From: DASPOJ01 sp050014395
Lineage (GTDB): Bacteria > Acidobacteriota > Terriglobia > Acidiferrales > UBA7541
Length of the DNA stretch: 9,767 nucleotides
Direction of reading: 5' to 3'
NCBI GenBank assembly: GCA_050014395.1
Contig: JBEKDK010000132.1
Span: forward strand, 1-9,767
Shown in pieces: positions 1-6,271 of this stretch. Under the pieces are notes generated by a model. That model saw only the letters and a program-made list of their open reading frames with translations, ran no database searches and had not been told where the DNA came from. Both the position numbers and the translations under genes were made by a program. Each line of letters opens with the position of its first letter. Within the stretch, counting starts at the first letter, position 1.

Positions 1-456
1 TTGAAGGGCAAGAACATGCCGTTCACCGCAGGATTTGACGCGCATGGCACCCTTACCAACGAGCCCGGCCCGGTGGAAGAATCGATGCGCATCTTGCCGA
101 TGGGCTACTGGAAGGGCTCAGGCTTTGCCATCATGCTCGATCTGCTGGCGGCTGTGCTGTCGGAGGGTTCGCCAACGAACGCGATCGACAAGATCCAGCA
201 GGGAAGTTGCACGGGATGCTCGCAGGTGTTCATCCTGATTGATCCGCGCAAGCTGGGCGGCGAGGCGTTTGCCGAACAAATGGCGGACAGCGTGGTGGAC
301 TACGTTCACGGCTCAACGTTGGCGGAAAATAGCTCTGAAGTTGTGTATGCCGGCGAAAGCGTGCTGAGAACCAGACGCGAGCAGCTTGAAAAGGGAATCG
401 CCGTTGATGACGGCGTTTGGCACGAAGTGCTGGCCCTCGCGGCATCGAAGCACTGA
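1..456 (+). CDS. yiaK: 2,3-diketo-L-gulonate reductase-like (Ldh_2 / YiaK family), C-terminal part
   Basis: This is the C-terminal 151 residues of an NAD(P)H-dependent oxidoreductase of the malate/L-lactate dehydrogenase (Ldh_2) superfamily. The gene enters from the left edge, so about half of the usual ~330 residues is missing and the true start is outside the window. The fragment carries GYWKGSG (residues 35-41) followed by AIMLDLLAAVLSEG, and near the end GIAVDDGVW; from memory all three align with E. coli YiaK, which reduces 2,3-diketo-L-gulonate to 3-keto-L-gulonate. Other Ldh_2 members act on lactate, malate or ureidoglycolate, so the substrate is inferred from the YiaK-like motifs and from idnD lying 38 bases downstream on the same strand. 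A CxxC pair at residues 70 and 73 lies where YiaK, as I recall it, has no cysteines. The protein should be a cytoplasmic dimer. Family assignment is firm; exact substrate is not. Confidence 0.85.
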   Translation: MKGKNMPFTAGFDAHGTLTNEPGPVEESMRILPMGYWKGSGFAIMLDLLAAVLSEGSPTNAIDKIQQGSCTGCSQVFILIDPRKLGGEAFAEQMADSVVDYVHGSTLAENSSEVVYAGESVLRTRREQLEKGIAVDDGVWHEVLALAASKH

Positions 457-481
457 GTGGAAGTGGTCGCCACACATCGGC

Positions 482-489
482 AAAGGGAG
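482..489 (+). promoter_or_regulatory. Ribosome binding site that fixes the idnD start
   Basis: AAAGGGAG ends five bases before the ATG at 495. The same frame is open upstream to 417, overlapping the yiaK-like gene, but those upstream codons do not resemble the N-terminus of the family. The Shine-Dalgarno match and the fit of MIAAVMREP to family N-termini both point to 495. Confidence 0.7.
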
Positions 490-494
490 CATTC

Positions 495-1535
495 ATGATT
501 GCAGCCGTAATGCGCGAGCCCAAGAAGATTCTGATCGAGCAGCAAGATCGCCCGCAGCTCGCTCCGGGGCAAGTGCTGATCGGCGTGCGCGCCGGCGGCA
601 TCTGCGGCTCCGACCTGGCGTATTACTTCAAGGGCAAGAATGGGGACTTCGTGGTGCGCGAACCGTTTGTGCTGGGCCACGAGGTGGCGGGGGAAGTGGC
701 CGCACTCGGCGAAGGCGTGAGCGGTTTGCGAATCGGCCAGCGTGTTGCGGTGAACCCCTGCGTGACGTGCGGAGCGTGCCGGTTTTGTGGAAAAGGAATG
801 CCGAACCAGTGTTTGAGTGTGCGCTTCATGGGCAGCGCGGCCACGTTTCCGCACGTGCAGGGAATGTTTCGTGAGTTCATTGCCGTGTCCGCAGGGCAGT
901 GCATTCCCGTGCCGGATTCATTCGATTTTGCGCAGGCGTCCATGGCTGAGCCGCTGGCCGTCGCGCTGCACGCGCTCCGACTGGCTGGATCCCTCGTCGG
1001 CGCGCGCGTGCTCATCGTGGGGTGCGGACCGATGGGTTGCATCCTGCTGGCGGCCGCCCGGCGTGCGGGAGCGCACAAAATAACGGCGCTCGATCTCGCG
1101 CAGAAAGCATTGGATATGGCCGCGTCGCTCGGCGCCGGCGAGACTGTGCTGGCCGGCGATCGCGACGCCATCGATCGCTGGTCGCAAAACAATGGCACGT
1201 TCGACGTGGTCATCGAAGCGTCCGGCAGCCCTGCGGGGCTGGACACCGCTCTGCGCACGGCCGCCGCGGGCGGCATCGTCGTTGAGGTTGGCATTCTGCC
1301 GCAGGGCCAGTCGCCGGTCGCCGCGAACCTGATCATGGCCAAAGAACTGCGCTACCAAGGATCGTACCGCTTCACCCACGGCGAGTACGTCACTGCCGTC
1401 GAGGAGATCGTTGCGAGGACCATCGATCTCCGGCCCTTGATGACGCACACCTTTGCGCTGGGCGAGGTGAATCGCGCCTTCGCCGTTGCGCTCGATCGCA
1501 GCCAGTCGATGAAGGTCCACCTTCTATTTGCCTGA
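495..1535 (+). CDS. idnD: L-idonate 5-dehydrogenase, zinc-dependent MDR family
   Basis: A 346-residue medium-chain zinc dehydrogenase predicted to oxidise L-idonate to 5-keto-D-gluconate with NAD(P). The GroES-like N-terminal domain has GGICGSDLAYY with catalytic zinc ligand Cys37, then GHE with His62 and Glu63, and Glu152 in AEPLAV. The structural zinc cysteines are Cys92, Cys95, Cys98 and Cys106. The Rossmann fold shows GCGPMG at 176-181, with Asp200 at the end of the second strand, which favours NAD. The stretch RFMGSAATFPHVQG (110-123) closely resembles the RFFGSAMYFPHVDGG region of E. coli IdnD and separates it from sorbitol and threonine dehydrogenases. Length is near the E. coli enzyme (343). 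It sits 38 bases after the yiaK-like gene and is probably co-transcribed with it. It converges with the TonB-C gene downstream. The reaction is inferred from family resemblance; L-gulonate or another hexonate is possible. Confidence 0.88.
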   Translation: MIAAVMREPKKILIEQQDRPQLAPGQVLIGVRAGGICGSDLAYYFKGKNGDFVVREPFVLGHEVAGEVAALGEGVSGLRIGQRVAVNPCVTCGACRFCGKGMPNQCLSVRFMGSAATFPHVQGMFREFIAVSAGQCIPVPDSFDFAQASMAEPLAVALHALRLAGSLVGARVLIVGCGPMGCILLAAARRAGAHKITALDLAQKALDMAASLGAGETVLAGDRDAIDRWSQNNGTFDVVIEASGSPAGLDTALRTAAAGGIVVEVGILPQGQSPVAANLIMAKELRYQGSYRFTHGEYVTAVEEIVARTIDLRPLMTHTFALGEVNRAFAVALDRSQSMKVHLLFA

Positions 1536-1540
1536 GCGTG

Positions 1541-1565
1541 TTTCGCAAACAGTTGCGCAGCGAAA
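1541..1565. terminator. Candidate stem-loop between convergent genes
   Basis: Only 37 bases separate the convergent idnD and TonB-C gene. They contain CGCAA (1544-1548) pairing with TTGCG (1553-1557) around a four-base loop, or alternatively TTTCGC (1541-1546) pairing with GCGAAA (1560-1565). Either could end transcription from both sides. There is no long T tract, so an intrinsic terminator is only a possibility. Confidence 0.3.
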
Positions 1566-1572
1566 ATCTCAG

Positions 1573-2169
1573 CTAGTTGGGGATGTTGTAGCGAAATGAA
1601 AATCGAAGTCGGACTAAGCCTCCTTTGAATGCATCGGATAGCGCGGGGTAGGGAGCAGAGTTCCTGATGGCTTTCAGCGCGGCTTCATCCAGTTGTTGAT
1701 CGCCGGTTGTGTGGACAATGGTCGTGCCAGCGTCTGACAAAACTCCGCTCTGCATAATTGTGAAATCCACAACGACACATCCCTTACTGCCCAAATAAAC
1801 CTCGCTTGGCATTTCGGCGTACCAATATTTCCTAATTCTTTTGACAACCAAACTTAGATAGGGCGAAAAGTCGGCTCCTCCAGTAGGGGTAAGAACGGCG
1901 ACGCCACCCGAGGGGTTTCCTAGGCCGCTGCAAGCGTCAGTGCCAGCGACCGCCGGGGCGAGCAGCAACTCCATAAGAGGTCTTTCTAATGGCAGATTGT
2001 CCGTTACGTCTTCTTTCGTGAAGGAAACATCATTATTCGTCGCATGGACAGTCGGCCAATTGGGGCCTTGGGCCAACCCTGAGCCGCTGCCGGAAATCGC
2101 GAGAATTAGCGAACAGATTGCCGCAATCAGAACTCGTGTTTCAGCGTGCGCGCCGACGTTGGCGAACAT
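1573..2169 (-). CDS. Secreted protein with C-terminal TonB/TolA-type domain
   Basis: A 198-residue protein with a signal peptide: an unusually long n-region (MFANVGAHAETR), a hydrophobic core at about residues 13-27 and likely cleavage near GLAQG (31-35). Residues 35-90 form a variable linker. Residues 92-197 are a TonB C-terminal domain: VLTPTGGADFSPYL, then KRIRKYWY, a strand around CVVVDFTI, and DEAALKAIRNSAPYPAL leading to LRFSFRYNIPN. This arrangement is common in acidobacterial 'TonB family' proteins. Classic TonB is anchored in the inner membrane with ExbB/ExbD; here the hydrophobic stretch looks cleavable and no exbBD genes are nearby, so coupling to a TonB motor is doubtful and a periplasmic binding role is a guess. 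The ATG has a good ribosome site, GGAG six bases upstream on the minus strand. It is divergent from the next gene and lower in GC than the dehydrogenases. Confidence 0.8.
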   Translation of the reverse strand: MFANVGAHAETRVLIAAICSLILAISGSGSGLAQGPNWPTVHATNNDVSFTKEDVTDNLPLERPLMELLLAPAVAGTDACSGLGNPSGGVAVLTPTGGADFSPYLSLVVKRIRKYWYAEMPSEVYLGSKGCVVVDFTIMQSGVLSDAGTTIVHTTGDQQLDEAALKAIRNSAPYPALSDAFKGGLVRLRFSFRYNIPN

Positions 2170-2387
2170 TCAAATCTCCATTCCAGCAAGCTTATGCGCG
2201 GAGCGTCTGACCCGGCCTTTTCGTTCGCATCCTAATGCGTCTCCTAGTATCGATACAAGTAACTCGCGAGACGTATTTGTCCGGGGTGCAGAGTTCGGGC
2301 AGTCATTCGTTTTCTGCGTTGACGGCGGCCCAATCTATGGATAGTATCTCCGCCTCATTGGCGCTTTGCGCCCGGAGGGCAATAGAA
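2170..2387. promoter_or_regulatory. Divergent intergenic region with two short palindromes
   Basis: These 218 bases lie between the divergent TonB-C gene and the small secreted-protein gene and should carry promoters for both. Two perfect palindromes sit close together, GTATCGATAC at 2247-2256 and CTCGCGAG at 2263-2270. They lie within a wider inverted repeat, CGTCTC (2238-2243) and GAGACG (2268-2273). They could be operators, but palindromes this short also occur by chance. No convincing minus-strand promoter was found. Confidence 0.35.
2319..2347 (+). promoter_or_regulatory. Sigma-70-like promoter for the small secreted-protein gene
   Basis: TTGACG (2319-2324, five of six to the -35 consensus) is followed after exactly 17 bases by TAGTAT (2342-2347, four of six to the -10 consensus). 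Transcription would begin near 2354 and leave a leader of about 34 bases holding the GGAGGG ribosome site. This is the best-spaced promoter I found in the window. Confidence 0.5.
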
Positions 2388-2828
2388 ATGAAAACGTTAT
2401 TGGCCATAGCGGGGATTCTTATTGCCATTGTTCTTTCGGCGCCGGGCGCCGCAGCGCAAGGTACGTCTTACCACTGCTGGTTCAAAGTGCCGGCCGCGCA
2501 GGGCGTCGCGGGATCGGTTTACTCGAGCGAGGTATTCGCAACCACGTCTTCGGCGGGAACCATCGCCGGCGATTGGTATGACTTCGTCATCAAGAACTAT
2601 CCCGATGCCAATGCCGCGCATGCCTCCGGCACCTGCGAGCGCTTCAGCGCTCAAACAGACCAACAGGAATCTTCCTTGAGTCTCGAAGAAAAGAACTGGA
2701 CTGCCAGCAATCTCAAGATTGTGAAGGTCAACTACACGCCCGGCCAAGGAGCCGCGGCGCCGGCGCCGAAGCCGGCCGCGCCGCCCGCTCCCGCCGCAGC
2801 CGAACAGTCGGGATCAGCGTCGCACTAG
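2388..2828 (+). CDS. Small secreted protein of unknown function
   Basis: A 146-residue protein I cannot assign to a family. The start at 2388 is supported by GGAGGG at 2374-2379, eight bases before the ATG, and by the signal peptide that begins there: MKTLLA, hydrophobic core to about residue 18, and likely cleavage after AAA (21-23). The frame stays open upstream to 2235, but that would place the signal peptide internally. The mature part (24-118) has two cysteines, Cys30 in SYHCWF and Cys83 in SGTCERF, which could form a disulfide in the periplasm, and a WYDFVIKNYPDA segment. The tail from about 119 is Ala/Pro-rich (PAPKPAAPPAPAAA) and looks disordered. It is transcribed away from the TonB-C gene. 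An ordinary coding-like stretch continues in another frame after its stop. Confidence 0.72.
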   Translation: MKTLLAIAGILIAIVLSAPGAAAQGTSYHCWFKVPAAQGVAGSVYSSEVFATTSSAGTIAGDWYDFVIKNYPDANAAHASGTCERFSAQTDQQESSLSLEEKNWTASNLKIVKVNYTPGQGAAAPAPKPAAPPAPAAAEQSGSASH

Positions 2829-2925
2829 CATTGCGTGCCGAAGGCTGGCCGCGGCCCAGGCAAACGAGCAGAAACAGATAGATCAATTGCGCGCCACCAA
2901 CCAACAGTTCGTCGAAGCCGGCTGA
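2829..2925 (+). pseudogene. Possible gene remnant or frameshifted tail after the secreted-protein gene
   Basis: In the +1 frame relative to the preceding gene, reading passes its stop and continues to a TGA at 2923-2925. The last part (about 2847-2922) reads LAAAQANEQKQIDQLRAT, then NQQFVEAG: polar, glutamine-rich and helix-like, more protein-like than random out-of-frame sequence. It could be a lost C-terminal coiled-coil end separated by a one-base frameshift, or a remnant of another gene. It has no start or ribosome site of its own. The remainder to 3001 shows nothing recognisable. Confidence 0.25.
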
Positions 2926-3001
2926 AGCTGCGCCGCGCAATAGCGCCTGTTGCGTTCGTCCTCTGTCCGTAGCGCGGGTCTTGTGGAATTGGGAATTCTC
3001 G

Positions 3002-3715
3002 CTACGCGGAAGGCTTCTTCAATCCGGAGAGGCTCAAGAAAGTTTTCGCCATATCGGTTGTCGCGTCGATGAACGCGGGATATGCCTCCGCGCTTACCTG
3101 CTTTCCCTGACGATAAATTATCAGCGTGCGTCCAGAACCTTCGATGTGCCATTTTGCCGCAGGGTCCAGATTTTCAATGAAAGTAAGCAGTCCCGGCGCG
3201 AACATTTCCCGGGCCTTATCCGGATCCGGGCTGACCAGCCGGAAGCGCTTTGAGAAGTCGGGATCGGACTCAAATTGGATCGCTTTGTGAAGCAGCGCAT
3301 CGCTGAATTTGTGCAGCATATCCGAAGGCCCAACCGCGAATTGAGGAAGCCAGACATCTTGAGTGAATGTCGCCAGCGTCTGGCTAATCGAATTCTTGCC
3401 GCTGCGGTAGGAATAATCAACAAAGCTGCAGGACAACCCTCCGCGTTTGCCGGAGATAATATTTTTAAAGCCTGGGCCAGATTTTCCCTGGAATAACGGG
3501 CTTTCCAATTGCGGCGCGGACTCGGGAGTGAGCCACTTATCGCCTTCGAAAGTGAGACCTTGTTGAAGCGCTAGAGTGGTTAGCGCCTGCGTGCGCTTCC
3601 GGCTCAGATACGTCGCTAGGACAAAGATGCCAACGAAAACCGCTCCGAAAACGGCGAAACCCCACCACGATGGAAGCTCGAACGCGAAAATCACGTTAGC
3701 GCTCAAAATTGGCAA
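3002..3715 (-). CDS. Single-pass membrane protein of unknown function
   Basis: Up to 237 residues. One membrane segment lies at about residues 17-38 (WWGFAVFGAVFVGIFVLATYLS), followed by basic SRKR, so the remaining ~200 residues probably face the cytoplasm. The soluble part runs LALQQGLTFEGD, then GFKNIISGKRGGLSCSFVDYSY, WLPQFAVGP, FSDALLHKAIQFESDPDFSKRF and a late WHIEGSGRTLIIYRQGK. This order recalls a widespread uncharacterised bacterial family whose members read 'phi-G...F-D-Y-Y...LP.F...F...P.FS..Y.L'; I know of no assigned function. The start is uncertain. TTG at 3715 opens the frame but has no good ribosome site; GTG at 3694 would remove seven residues and keep the membrane segment. 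Its promoter would lie in the short gap shared with the divergent methyltransferase-like gene. GC is lower than in the dehydrogenase genes. Confidence 0.75.
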   Translation of the reverse strand: MPILSANVIFAFELPSWWGFAVFGAVFVGIFVLATYLSRKRTQALTTLALQQGLTFEGDKWLTPESAPQLESPLFQGKSGPGFKNIISGKRGGLSCSFVDYSYRSGKNSISQTLATFTQDVWLPQFAVGPSDMLHKFSDALLHKAIQFESDPDFSKRFRLVSPDPDKAREMFAPGLLTFIENLDPAAKWHIEGSGRTLIIYRQGKQVSAEAYPAFIDATTDMAKTFLSLSGLKKPSA

Positions 3716-3808
3716 AACTATACTCGAACGATCCTAGCGAATCAACGACGCGAGGGCAGGGAATGCAGTGTGTTGGCTGCGTTCAATGTTTTGTGCGAGA
3801 CTCCCGAC

Positions 3809-4225
3809 ATGAATCGCAGCGCCATGTTTTTCACGATCGGCCCGTTGCTCGTCGTCGCGTACGTCATGTTCACGTTCACGCGCGAACCTTGGACAGCCTT
3901 ACGAGTCATTGGAGTGATCCTTACCATTGGCGGCGCGATCGGAATTACGCTCGCGCGGATTCAACTGGGGAACTCATTCTCAGTCCGTCCGCAAGCAAAG
4001 GAGTTGGTGACGCACGGGTTGTACTCCAGGATTCGCAATCCGGTTTACATTTTCGGGATGATCTTTATCGCCGGCGTGTTTCTCTACATCAACCGCCCGA
4101 GGTTCTACTGGATTTTCCTAATTTTGATTCCATTGCAAATCGTCCGCGCCCGAGCCGAATCCAAAGTTCTGGAGGAGAAATTCGGCGGTTCGTACCGCGA
4201 ATACAAAGCGCGCACCTGGTTTTAA
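3809..4225 (+). CDS. Isoprenylcysteine carboxyl methyltransferase-like membrane protein
   Basis: A 138-residue integral membrane protein of the ICMT/PEMT-like group, bacterial relatives of eukaryotic isoprenylcysteine carboxyl methyltransferase. There are about four hydrophobic segments: residues 6-22, 33-47, 79-93 and 98-110. The diagnostic C-terminal half is intact: the SAM-binding HGLYSRIRNPVYIFG motif (69-83), then RAESKVLEEKFGGSYREYKARTWF-type ending with E, FG, Y and Y in family spacing. Bacterial members presumably methylate small or lipid substrates; none can be named here. ATG at 3809 was chosen, but it has no clear ribosome site. GTG at 3770, with AGGG at 3758-3761, would add 13 residues and is a real alternative. 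The neighbours give no functional hint: a divergent unknown gene upstream and dehydrogenases starting 136 bases downstream. Confidence 0.8.
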   Translation: MNRSAMFFTIGPLLVVAYVMFTFTREPWTALRVIGVILTIGGAIGITLARIQLGNSFSVRPQAKELVTHGLYSRIRNPVYIFGMIFIAGVFLYINRPRFYWIFLILIPLQIVRARAESKVLEEKFGGSYREYKARTWF

Positions 4226-4361
4226 CGCTGAACCGCGAATCGCAAGCCGATCCAGTCGCTGACCCTAGCCATCTTTCCCGAATTGAACGATATAGGGTAC
4301 AGTACGGGCCGTTCGATTCCGCCGGCAATGATGTAATCTGTCAGGAGTGTCTGACGCGCGC

Positions 4362-5408
4362 ATGAAAGCCCTGCTCCTTTCGCAATATCGCCAGCTTGAG
4401 ATCGCCGATCTCCCCGTTCCCGACGCAGGTCCGGGTGAAGTTCTGCTGCGCGTCGCCGCGTGCGGAATCTGCGGCAGTGACGTTCACGGTTACGATGGCG
4501 CTTCCGGCCGCCGCATTCCGCCGCTCGTCATGGGACACGAAGCCTCCGGCACAGTGGCGGCGCTCGGCGCGGGAGTCAAGAATTTCGCCGTCGGCGATCG
4601 CGTCACATTCGATTCCACCGTTTCCTGCGGAGAGTGCGCCTACTGTGTGCGCGGCGAAATTAATCTTTGCGATCGCCGCCAGGTGCTGGGCGTATCGTGC
4701 GGAGATTACCGCCGCGCCGGAGCCTTCGCCGAATACGTCACCGTGCCCGCGCGCATCGTCTATCGAATGCCGGATGCGCTTTCGTTTGAGGAAGCCGCGA
4801 TGATGGAACCTGTTTCCGTCGCCGTGCACGCGGTTTCGCTCACCCCTCTCGCGCCGAAATCCTCCGCTCTGGTGATTGGCGCGGGAACGATTGGACTCTT
4901 GATTCTTCAAGTGCTGCGCGCGTCCGGTTGCGATCGCGTGTTTGTGGCGGATATCGACGCCACGCGATTGCGCCGCGCGGAAAAAGCCGGCGCCACAGAA
5001 ACCGTGCTGGCCTCGAAGCTCAGCCTCGGCGACGATCTCATTCGCCTTTTCGCAGGCGCAGCAGCCGTGGATGTCGCGGTTGAGGCCGTCGGACTGAATG
5101 AGACCGTGAACGCCGCGATTCAGTCCGTGCGCAAAGGCGGCGCGGTCACTCTGGTCGGCAACATTTCTCCGGAGGTGACGCTGCCGCTGCAAAAAGTCGT
5201 CGCCGGGCAAATTCGCCTTCAGGGTTCCTGCGCATCCGCCGGCGAATATCCACGCGCGATGGAACTGGTGGCCAGCGGCGCGGTTGACGTGAAGTCTCTG
5301 ATCTCCGCCGTCGCGCCGCTCGAGGATGGCCCCGCGTGGTTTGAGCGCCTTTACGCGCACGAGGCGAATCTGTTGAAAGTTGTTCTGGCGCCGGGGAAAT
5401 CCTCGTGA
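4362..5408 (+). CDS. Zinc-dependent sugar-alcohol/threonine-type dehydrogenase (MDR family)
   Basis: A 348-residue NAD-dependent medium-chain dehydrogenase. Catalytic zinc ligands are Cys37 in CGICGSD, His59-Glu60 in MGHE and Glu149 in MMEP; structural zinc cysteines are Cys89, Cys92, Cys95 and Cys103. The Rossmann motif GAGTIG is at 173-178, and Asp197 ends the second strand, which favours NAD. The segment VHGYDGASGRRIPPLVMGHE is typical of a bacterial group annotated variously as galactitol-1-phosphate 5-dehydrogenase, threonine dehydrogenase or alcohol dehydrogenase, so the exact substrate is open; a polyol or sugar acid fits the neighbourhood. It is a different subfamily from the idnD upstream. 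The start is ATG 4362 because MKALLL matches family N-termini; GTG 4347 is in frame but lies on top of the AGGAG ribosome site (4343-4347), which is 14 bases from 4362, a long spacing. The stop overlaps the next start by four bases. Confidence 0.85.
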   Translation: MKALLLSQYRQLEIADLPVPDAGPGEVLLRVAACGICGSDVHGYDGASGRRIPPLVMGHEASGTVAALGAGVKNFAVGDRVTFDSTVSCGECAYCVRGEINLCDRRQVLGVSCGDYRRAGAFAEYVTVPARIVYRMPDALSFEEAAMMEPVSVAVHAVSLTPLAPKSSALVIGAGTIGLLILQVLRASGCDRVFVADIDATRLRRAEKAGATETVLASKLSLGDDLIRLFAGAAAVDVAVEAVGLNETVNAAIQSVRKGGAVTLVGNISPEVTLPLQKVVAGQIRLQGSCASAGEYPRAMELVASGAVDVKSLISAVAPLEDGPAWFERLYAHEANLLKVVLAPGKSS

Positions 5409-6220
5409 GCGACGCGCCGAAAACTCCGAGCGGCCTGTTCGATCTCACCGGCCGCACCGCCATCGTCACCGGCACCAGCCGCGGCCTGGGCCAACATTTC
5501 GCGCGCGCATTGGCCAAAGCCGGCGCGGACCTGGTGCTCACAAGCCGGCGCCGCGAATCCTTGGCGCCCTTTGAAGCCGAAATTCGCAGCTTGGGCCGCC
5601 GCGCGATCGCTCTCGAACTCGACGTTCGCGATCAGCTCAGCATCGAGCACATGGTCGCCGAAGCCGAGAAAGCCTTCGGGCACGTCGACATTTTGGTGAA
5701 CAACGCGGGTTGCAACGTGCGCAAGCCCGCGCTCGACGTCACCTGGGACGATTGGAATTTGATCCTCGACACGAATCTCCGCGGCAGCTTTTTTGTCGCG
5801 CAGGCTGTGGCGCGCGAAATGATTCAGCGCCGCTACGGCCGCATCATCAACATCGGCTCGGTCACCAGCGTCGCGGGCTACGCCGGCCTGGGTCCGTACG
5901 GCGCGAGCCGCGGCGGAATTCGCCAACTCACGATGAGCCTCGCCGACGATTGGGGCAAATTTGGCGTCACGGTAAATTGCCTCGCGCCCGGATGGTTTCG
6001 CACGGATCAGAACGCCGTGATGTACGAAAATCGCGAGTGGGTGGAGTATTTGCGCGATCGCATTCCGCTGAAGCGCCCCGGCGAGCCGCACGATTTGGAT
6101 GCCGCAGTCGTTTTCCTCGCCGCGGAATCCAGCCGCTACGTCACGGGACAGACTCTGCTTGTCGATGGCGGAATCTCGGGGGGCGCCGTGCGCGCCCTCC
6201 CATCGCCCGCGTCAAAATAA
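5405..6220 (+). CDS. SDR family oxidoreductase, gluconate 5-dehydrogenase type, with YxxxR catalytic site
   Basis: A 271-residue classical short-chain dehydrogenase. Cofactor-binding TGTSRGLG is at 22-29, an Asp after the third strand at 73, NNAG at 99-102, the tetrad Asn at 124, catalytic Ser152, Tyr165, and APGW after strand six (194-197). Arg48-Arg49 at the end of strand two favour NADP. The position normally held by catalytic lysine is Arg169 (YGASR, codon CGC at 5909-5911). The overall layout (LFDLTGRTAIVTG, the PGWFRT loop, DGGIS ending) resembles 5-keto-gluconate reductases (IdnO/Gno) and 2-deoxy-gluconate dehydrogenases. Its GTG start overlaps the TGA of the upstream dehydrogenase as GTGA, which implies translational coupling and a shared pathway. 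If it is active on 5-keto-gluconate it would complement idnD; this is inference. Confidence 0.85.
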   Translation: MSDAPKTPSGLFDLTGRTAIVTGTSRGLGQHFARALAKAGADLVLTSRRRESLAPFEAEIRSLGRRAIALELDVRDQLSIEHMVAEAEKAFGHVDILVNNAGCNVRKPALDVTWDDWNLILDTNLRGSFFVAQAVAREMIQRRYGRIINIGSVTSVAGYAGLGPYGASRGGIRQLTMSLADDWGKFGVTVNCLAPGWFRTDQNAVMYENREWVEYLRDRIPLKRPGEPHDLDAAVVFLAAESSRYVTGQTLLVDGGISGGAVRALPSPASK

Positions 6221-6256
6221 TCGAATGAATTTGATGCTATGCAGGATGCAACTCGG

Positions 6257-6263
6257 AAGGGAG
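6257..6263 (+). promoter_or_regulatory. Ribosome binding site that decides the MBL-gene start
   Basis: AAGGGAG ends eight bases before the ATG at 6272. An in-frame ATG at 6239 would add 11 residues, but it has no ribosome site, and this purine tract would then be inside the coding region. The 6272 start also leaves a normal signal peptide. Confidence 0.7.
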
Positions 6264-6271
6264 CCTTGATC

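Noticed and set aside
417..494. N-terminal extension of idnD overlapping the upstream gene
   Set aside because: The ribosome site at 482-489 and family N-termini favour the ATG at 495; the extension is low in family resemblance.
623..1342. Minus-strand open frame of 239 codons opposite idnD
   Set aside because: The plus strand encodes a full IdnD with all expected residues; the opposite frame has no family resemblance.
4226..4361. Promoter for the MDR-SDR-MBL genes in the 136-base gap
   Set aside because: TTGAAC at 4283-4288 and TATAGG at 4291 are present, but no pair of boxes has acceptable spacing, so no promoter is called; one may still exist.
3709..4365. Plus-strand open frame of 218 codons overlapping the methyltransferase-like gene
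   Set aside because: The ICMT motif HGLYSRIRNPVY and the membrane segments are in the other frame; this one is Arg/Ser/His-rich without membrane segments.
4341..5360. Long minus-strand open frame (339 codons) opposite the zinc dehydrogenase gene
   Set aside because: It is the antisense shadow of a gene with all zinc and cofactor motifs on the plus strand; its translation is His/Arg/Gly-rich with no recognisable domain.
5351..6091. Minus-strand open frame of 246 codons opposite the SDR gene
   Set aside because: It is antisense to an intact SDR and has the Ala/Arg-rich composition of high-GC shadow frames.
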